From Iamia sp052038315 (GTDB taxonomy: Bacteria; Actinomycetota; Acidimicrobiia; Acidimicrobiales; Iamiaceae), in NCBI GenBank assembly GCA_052038315.1, contig JBQGCF010000236.1:1-8321 (forward strand): DNA of 8,321 nucleotides. The letters run 5' to 3'. Below, in pieces: positions 5,152-8,321 of the stretch. Each line of letters begins with the position of its first letter. The first letter of the stretch is position 1. A program made the translations under genes and the position numbers. The notes beneath the pieces were generated by a model. The model searched no databases, had not been told where the DNA came from, and saw only the letters and a program-made list of their open reading frames with translations.

Positions 5152-5910
5152 TCACTCCCAGCGGAAGCGCCACGCCGCCAGGGCGGGGGCCACCACCGCC
5201 CACAGGGCCAGGACCAGCCAGGCCCCGCCGGCGCCGGGCCCGTCGCCGAGGGCGCCGTGGGTGATGTCCGAGAGCGCCCCGATGGGCAGGGCCCGGGCCA
5301 GGACCCGCAGCGCCCCCGGCATGTCGTCGATCGGGACGACGACGCCCCCGAACAGCAGCAGCATGACGTGGAGGGCGTTGGCCAGGGCCAGGGTGGTGAG
5401 CGACGGCAGGGTGCCGGCCATCAGCATCCCCAGCCCGGCGAAGGCCACCGTGGCCAGGACCATGGCGACCAGGGCGCCGGCCAGCCCGGCCGTCGGCCGC
5501 CACCCGAGGGCCGCGCCCACGGCGATCAGCACCACGACCTGGATGGCCTCGACCACCAGGACGGCGCCGACCTTGGCGGCGATCAGGTCGCGGCGGCCGA
5601 GCGGGGTCACCGCCAGCCGCTTGAGCACGCCGGTGGAGCGCTCGAAGCCGGTGGCGATGGCCAGGCCCGTCATCGCCGTCGACATCACCGACAGGGCGAG
5701 CACGCCCGGGACCAGGAAGTCGACCGGGTCGTCGGTGCCGGTGGGCAGGACGTCGACCAGGCCGAAGAAGGCCAGGATCACGACCGGGATCAGGAAGGTG
5801 AGCAGGACCGACTCGCCCCGGCGCAGGGTGAGCAGCAGCTCCATCCGCAGCTGGGCCGCCACCCGTCGCCCGATCGGTGCGGGGCCGGGGGCCGGGGCGG
5901 CGAGGATCAC
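5152..5910 (-). CDS. ABC-2 type transporter permease
   Basis: This 252-aa protein has six predicted membrane segments (about residues 34-53, 63-87, 108-135, 144-167, 173-193 and 229-247), the usual layout of ABC-2 permeases. Family hallmarks are RMELLLTLRRGE before the first segment, ERSTGVLKRLAVTPL (90-104, the region that contacts the ATPase in DrrB/NodJ-like proteins) and PIDDMPGALRVLARALPI (193-210) near the end. The GTG start at 5910 overlaps the ctaG stop as GTGA, and no ribosome site is seen, so translation is probably coupled. An ATG at residue 23 is a weaker alternative. These permeases export drugs, lipids or polymers with a separate ATPase. No ATPase gene lies next to it, so the substrate is unknown. 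Its position after ctaG could hint at a part in oxidase or haem/copper assembly, but that is inference. Confidence 0.88.
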   Translation of the reverse strand: MILAAPAPGPAPIGRRVAAQLRMELLLTLRRGESVLLTFLIPVVILAFFGLVDVLPTGTDDPVDFLVPGVLALSVMSTAMTGLAIATGFERSTGVLKRLAVTPLGRRDLIAAKVGAVLVVEAIQVVVLIAVGAALGWRPTAGLAGALVAMVLATVAFAGLGMLMAGTLPSLTTLALANALHVMLLLFGGVVVPIDDMPGALRVLARALPIGALSDITHGALGDGPGAGGAWLVLALWAVVAPALAAWRFRWE

Positions 5911-6905
5911 CGGCGCCGCGGGTCGGGCTCGGGAGCGGGGGCGCTGGCGGCGAAGGCCTCGGCCACCGCCTCGTAGGTGAGCGGCCCGTCGACCAGGGCC
6001 GGCTCCTCGTCGTCCGACGAGGACGAGGAGGAGGAGGAGGAGGACGACGCCGACGACGACGGAGACGGCACCGGGCGGCCGGCCCGGTCGAGCTCGGCCT
6101 CCTCCCGCTGGTGGCGGAAGGCCCAGACGAAGAACTGGCACGTGATCAGGAACCACAGCCAGCTGCCGGCGAACAGCTTCATGAACACGCCGGCCGCTTG
6201 CTGGTCGTCCTGGACCGAGATCCCGAAGGCCCGGGTCGGCGTGTCGTAGCTCGTGTAGACGGCGTTCTCGGCGAAGGTCAGCCAGCCGCCGGGCACCGTC
6301 GGCACGATCGACATGCAGAACAGGTAGATCATCTTGCCGGGGATGCCCATCCGCCACTCCTCGATGGGGCCGCACACCGGCATCCACATCATCAGGGCGG
6401 TGAAGACGATCACCACGTGCACGAGGTAGTGGACGATGCCGTTCTCGACCGAGGCGTTGACCAGGGTCGGCCAGTGGCTGGCGATGACCATGGCGTTGTA
6501 CCCGATGGCCGCCACGACCGGCAGCGATGCGGCCCGGATCACCTTCCGGACCCGGCCCTGGCCGAGGATCAGGTCGGCCAGCCAGCGCGGGGTGGCCAGC
6601 AGCGCCAGCGGCGGGATCACCAGGGTCAGCAGCGTGTGCTGGACCATGTGGACGGCGTAGAGGTACTCCTCGCCGATGTCGTGCATCGGCCAGTCGGAGG
6701 CGACCCACAGGAGCACGATGCCGACGACGGCGGCGATCTTGTTGCGCCGGGTGAGCACCGGCTCGCCCGGGCCGACCGCCTTGGGCCCGACGACGCGGGC
6801 GGCCCAGACGTAGAGGACCGTCAGCCCACCGAGCAGCAGCCAGACCTCCGGGTGGATCTGGAAGCGCCAGACGCCGCTGGCCTCGGTGACGGCTGCGAGG
6901 AGCAC
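5907..6905 (-). CDS. ctaG: Cytochrome c oxidase assembly protein CtaG
   Basis: This 332-aa polytopic membrane protein is of the caa3-type CtaG family, which is needed to assemble the oxidase, probably at the copper-insertion step. It has about seven hydrophobic segments. Conserved-looking histidines sit in SDWPMHDIGEEYLYAVHMVQH (H75, H87, H90) and around ASHWP and VHYLVHVV (H144, H159, H163). PVCGPIEEWRMG and FMKLFAGSWLWF follow. The last 60 residues are cytoplasmic low complexity: a serine run at 281-297, an acidic DDEE, then LTYEAVAEAFA. The start is GTG 6905, 13 nt after the ctaF stop, with only a weak ribosome site. The order ctaD-E-F-G matches the Bacillus subtilis cta operon, which supports the call. 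Confidence 0.9.
   Translation of the reverse strand: MLLAAVTEASGVWRFQIHPEVWLLLGGLTVLYVWAARVVGPKAVGPGEPVLTRRNKIAAVVGIVLLWVASDWPMHDIGEEYLYAVHMVQHTLLTLVIPPLALLATPRWLADLILGQGRVRKVIRAASLPVVAAIGYNAMVIASHWPTLVNASVENGIVHYLVHVVIVFTALMMWMPVCGPIEEWRMGIPGKMIYLFCMSIVPTVPGGWLTFAENAVYTSYDTPTRAFGISVQDDQQAAGVFMKLFAGSWLWFLITCQFFVWAFRHQREEAELDRAGRPVPSPSSSASSSSSSSSSSSDDEEPALVDGPLTYEAVAEAFAASAPAPEPDPRRR
6011..6062 (-). repeat. Serine-codon triplet repeat in ctaG
   Basis: Runs of tcc and tcg codons (minus sense) encode a nearly pure serine stretch, residues 281-297 of CtaG, followed by Asp and Glu codons. It is a triplet-type simple repeat that could expand or contract in frame. It lies outside the membrane core of the protein. 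Confidence 0.65.
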
Positions 6906-6918
6906 GGGGCGACCCGCC

Positions 6919-7278
6919 CTAGTTCGAGAACAGCTGGAAGGTGCAGAGGGCGGCGACGTAGACGCCCACGGCCAGCACCAGCCCGGCGTAGAAGACCCGG
7001 GTGAGGATCTTGGAGTCGAACTTCAGGTGCATGAAGAAGGCACCGATGATCCAGAACTTGATCGCCATCACGACGAGCAGCGGGATCATCAGGATCGGGC
7101 CGTCGTCCTCCAGGACGCCGTCGGTGAAGTACGGCCAGGCGACCTCGAGGCCGGTCAGGAAGGCCAGCCCAAGGGCGATCTGGATGTAGAGGGTGTCGCT
7201 GGCGTGGCCGTGCCCGTCGTCGTGGGCGGCCTCGTGGCCCTCGGCCTCGGCGATGGTCTGGCTGGTCTCGGTGCTCAT
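6919..7278 (-). CDS. ctaF: Cytochrome c oxidase subunit IV
   Basis: This 119-aa protein has three predicted membrane segments (about 30-50, 60-84 and 93-116), as in the prokaryotic subunit IV of caa3-type oxidases. Visible family features are LTGLEVAWPYF in the first segment and FWIIGAFFMHLKFDSK (75-90, with the MHLK motif) after the second. The N-terminal 28 residues are His/Asp/Glu-rich (HEAAHDDGHGH). The subunit is a small accessory part of the oxidase and aids its stability or assembly. The ATG at 7278 has GAGAGG 6 nt upstream, and that site overlaps the ctaE stop codon, so the two genes are translationally linked. Confidence 0.9.
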   Translation of the reverse strand: MSTETSQTIAEAEGHEAAHDDGHGHASDTLYIQIALGLAFLTGLEVAWPYFTDGVLEDDGPILMIPLLVVMAIKFWIIGAFFMHLKFDSKILTRVFYAGLVLAVGVYVAALCTFQLFSN

Positions 7279-7288
7279 CGATCGCCTC

Positions 7289-7975
7289 TCAGGGGATCAG
7301 GTAGACGATGGTGAAGATCAGGACCCACACCACGTCGACGAAGTGCCAGTAGAGGCCCACGATCTCGACCGCCTCGGCCCGCGACTGCGGGATGCGGCCC
7401 TTGAGCGAGAGCAGCGTGGTCGACAGCAGCATCACGATGCCGAGGGTGACGTGGACCCCGTGGAAGCCGGTGAGGGTGAAGAAGGCCGAGCCGGCGGCGT
7501 TGGTGGTGAAGCCCAGGCCCTCCTTCACGAAGACCTGGAACTCGTAGACCTGGCCGGAGATGAACACCGAGCCGAGGATGGCGGTGGTGACCAGCCAGAG
7601 CCGGAGCCGGGCGTGCTCGCCCCGCTGGATGGCGGACACGGCCAGCACCATGGTGAGCGACGACATCAGCAGCACGAACGACGAGATCGAGGTGAGCTCG
7701 ATGTCGTAGAGGTCGTGCGGCGTCGGGCCGCCGGCCAGGTTGTTGTGCTTGTAGAGCAGGAAGGTCGAGATCAGGCCGCCGAAGAGCAGGCACTCCGACC
7801 CCAGGAAGATCCACATGGCCAGCTTGGTGTTGCTGATGCCGGTGTTCGTCAGGGTGTGGTCATGGTCCTCGCCGTCGGCGTAGGCCACCCCCTCGCCCAT
7901 GGCGGCGCGGGTCTCGGCGGCCGTCTCCAGCGCGTCGGCGTCGGCGAGGCCCTTGGTGAGCGAGACGTCAGTCAA
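7289..7975 (-). CDS. ctaE: Cytochrome c oxidase subunit III
   Basis: This 228-aa protein is subunit III of the haem-copper oxidase. It has five membrane segments (about 50-75, 93-116, 126-147, 160-192, 206-227), as in the short bacterial form that lacks the first two helices of the seven-helix version. Hallmarks are FLGSECLLFGGL with a conserved-type Glu61, SGQVYEF (140-146), GFHGVHVTLG (170-179) and YWHFVDVVWVLIF (209-221). An N-terminal tail of about 45 residues carries GEDHDH. The start is TTG 7975: AGGAGG lies 9 nt upstream and no ATG or GTG occurs in frame until residue 26. The gene overlaps the preceding oxidase gene by 8 nt. Subunit III stabilises the catalytic subunit and supports proton uptake. 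Confidence 0.93.
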   Translation of the reverse strand: MTDVSLTKGLADADALETAAETRAAMGEGVAYADGEDHDHTLTNTGISNTKLAMWIFLGSECLLFGGLISTFLLYKHNNLAGGPTPHDLYDIELTSISSFVLLMSSLTMVLAVSAIQRGEHARLRLWLVTTAILGSVFISGQVYEFQVFVKEGLGFTTNAAGSAFFTLTGFHGVHVTLGIVMLLSTTLLSLKGRIPQSRAEAVEIVGLYWHFVDVVWVLIFTIVYLIP

Positions 7976-8321
7976 CGGGAGCAGCCTCCTCGGCCTCGGC
8001 CTCGGCGGGAGCCTCGGCCTCGTCGGGGTCGTTCGTGGCGGCCGGGGCGTCGTGGTCGCCGCCGTGGCCGTGGTCGTCCTCGGGAGCGGTCGACGGCTCG
8101 AGCACCCAGCCGTAGATGGCGCCCACGATCAGCAGCCCGCCGACCAGGCAGAGCCACAGGTTGAAGATCAGGCCCCAGGCCACGAAGGGCAGGCCGGCGG
8201 CCAGCACCAGCGGCCAGTACGACGGCGACGGCAGGTGGACGCCCTCGGGGTTGCCGGCCTGGACGATGTCCTCGGCCTTGGCCACCCGGACCAGCTTGCC
8301 CTCGGCGTTCTCCTGGTACTT
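7968..8321 (-). CDS. ctaD: Cytochrome c oxidase subunit I, C-terminal end (partial)
   Basis: The frame is open from the window edge to a TGA at 7968, leaving 117 residues. Two hydrophobic segments (about 35-53 and 55-74) follow GVHLPSPSYWPLVL, and then comes a cytoplasmic-type tail rich in His, Asp, Glu and Ala (EDDHGHGGDHD and an EAEAPAEAEAEE stretch). A GTG at 8285 could start a separate 105-aa protein, but no good ribosome site precedes it and the coding-like sequence continues upstream. The position just before ctaE and the ctaD-E-F-G order favour the extended C-terminus of subunit I. The catalytic histidines would lie outside the window. An alternative is a small subunit IV of the actinobacterial type, which also has a Pro-rich turn followed by WP and two helices. 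That this is an oxidase component is likely; which subunit is less sure. Confidence 0.65.
   Translation of the reverse strand, partial: KYQENAEGKLVRVAKAEDIVQAGNPEGVHLPSPSYWPLVLAAGLPFVAWGLIFNLWLCLVGGLLIVGAIYGWVLEPSTAPEDDHGHGGDHDAPAATNDPDEAEAPAEAEAEEAAPVD
7985..7990 (-). promoter_or_regulatory. Ribosome binding site supporting the ctaE TTG start
   Basis: The minus strand reads AGGAGG with 9 nt to TTG at 7975, inside the end of the upstream gene. It is the best site near the ctaE start and supports use of the rare TTG codon. Confidence 0.55.

Noticed and set aside
5911..6708. Upstream extension of the permease frame to 6708, giving 518 codons
   Set aside because: The added part is an Arg/Gly/Pro-rich shadow of ctaG. 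The GTG at 5910 overlapping the ctaG stop is a natural start, and from there the length fits ABC-2 permeases.

Overview
The window is very GC-rich, with G/C-biased third codon positions and frequent GTG and TTG starts. Together with the gene order ctaD-ctaE-ctaF-ctaG, an IniA-like dynamin GTPase and Pro/Ala/Thr-rich low-complexity tails, this suggests a high-GC actinobacterium, possibly of the Acidimicrobiia. The phylum-level guess is moderately firm; the class is only an inference.

Right part (about 4194-8321, all minus strand): a tightly packed run read right to left. It holds the C-terminal end of a cytochrome c oxidase subunit, probably subunit I (ctaD, cut by the window edge), then ctaE (subunit III), ctaF (subunit IV), ctaG (oxidase assembly), an ABC-2 type permease and a membrane-anchored protein ending in a GrpE-like domain. 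ctaD/ctaE and ctaG/permease overlap by 8 and 4 nt, the other oxidase gaps are 10-13 nt, and 82 nt separate the permease from the GrpE-like gene. The first four genes make and assemble an aa3/caa3-type terminal oxidase. The last two have no obvious oxidase role.

Middle (about 3205-4197): a single plus-strand gene, an ECF-type sigma factor with a good promoter (CTGACA-N17-TACTGT) and no neighbouring anti-sigma gene. It sits between two directly oriented copies of a structured repeat of about 130 bp. Each copy has an inverted-repeat pair, a hairpin and a nearly identical 35-nt tail. The two copies differ in their stems by paired changes that preserve base pairing. Copy A carries the start codon of the gene to its left. 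Copy B begins on the stop codon of the GrpE-like gene.

Left part (1-3211, minus strand): a three-gene translationally coupled operon. It encodes an extremely Asp-rich 172-aa protein, a 790-aa dynamin-like GTPase with a long Tyr/Gln/Pro repeat tail, and the N-terminus of a proline-rich protein with 17 consecutive prolines that runs off the window. The last gene overlaps the GTPase gene by ATGA. Dynamin-like and GrpE-like genes on both sides of the sigma factor raise the possibility of a membrane-remodelling/chaperone module, but this is inference. No RNA genes, CRISPR arrays, insertion sequences or transposases were seen.
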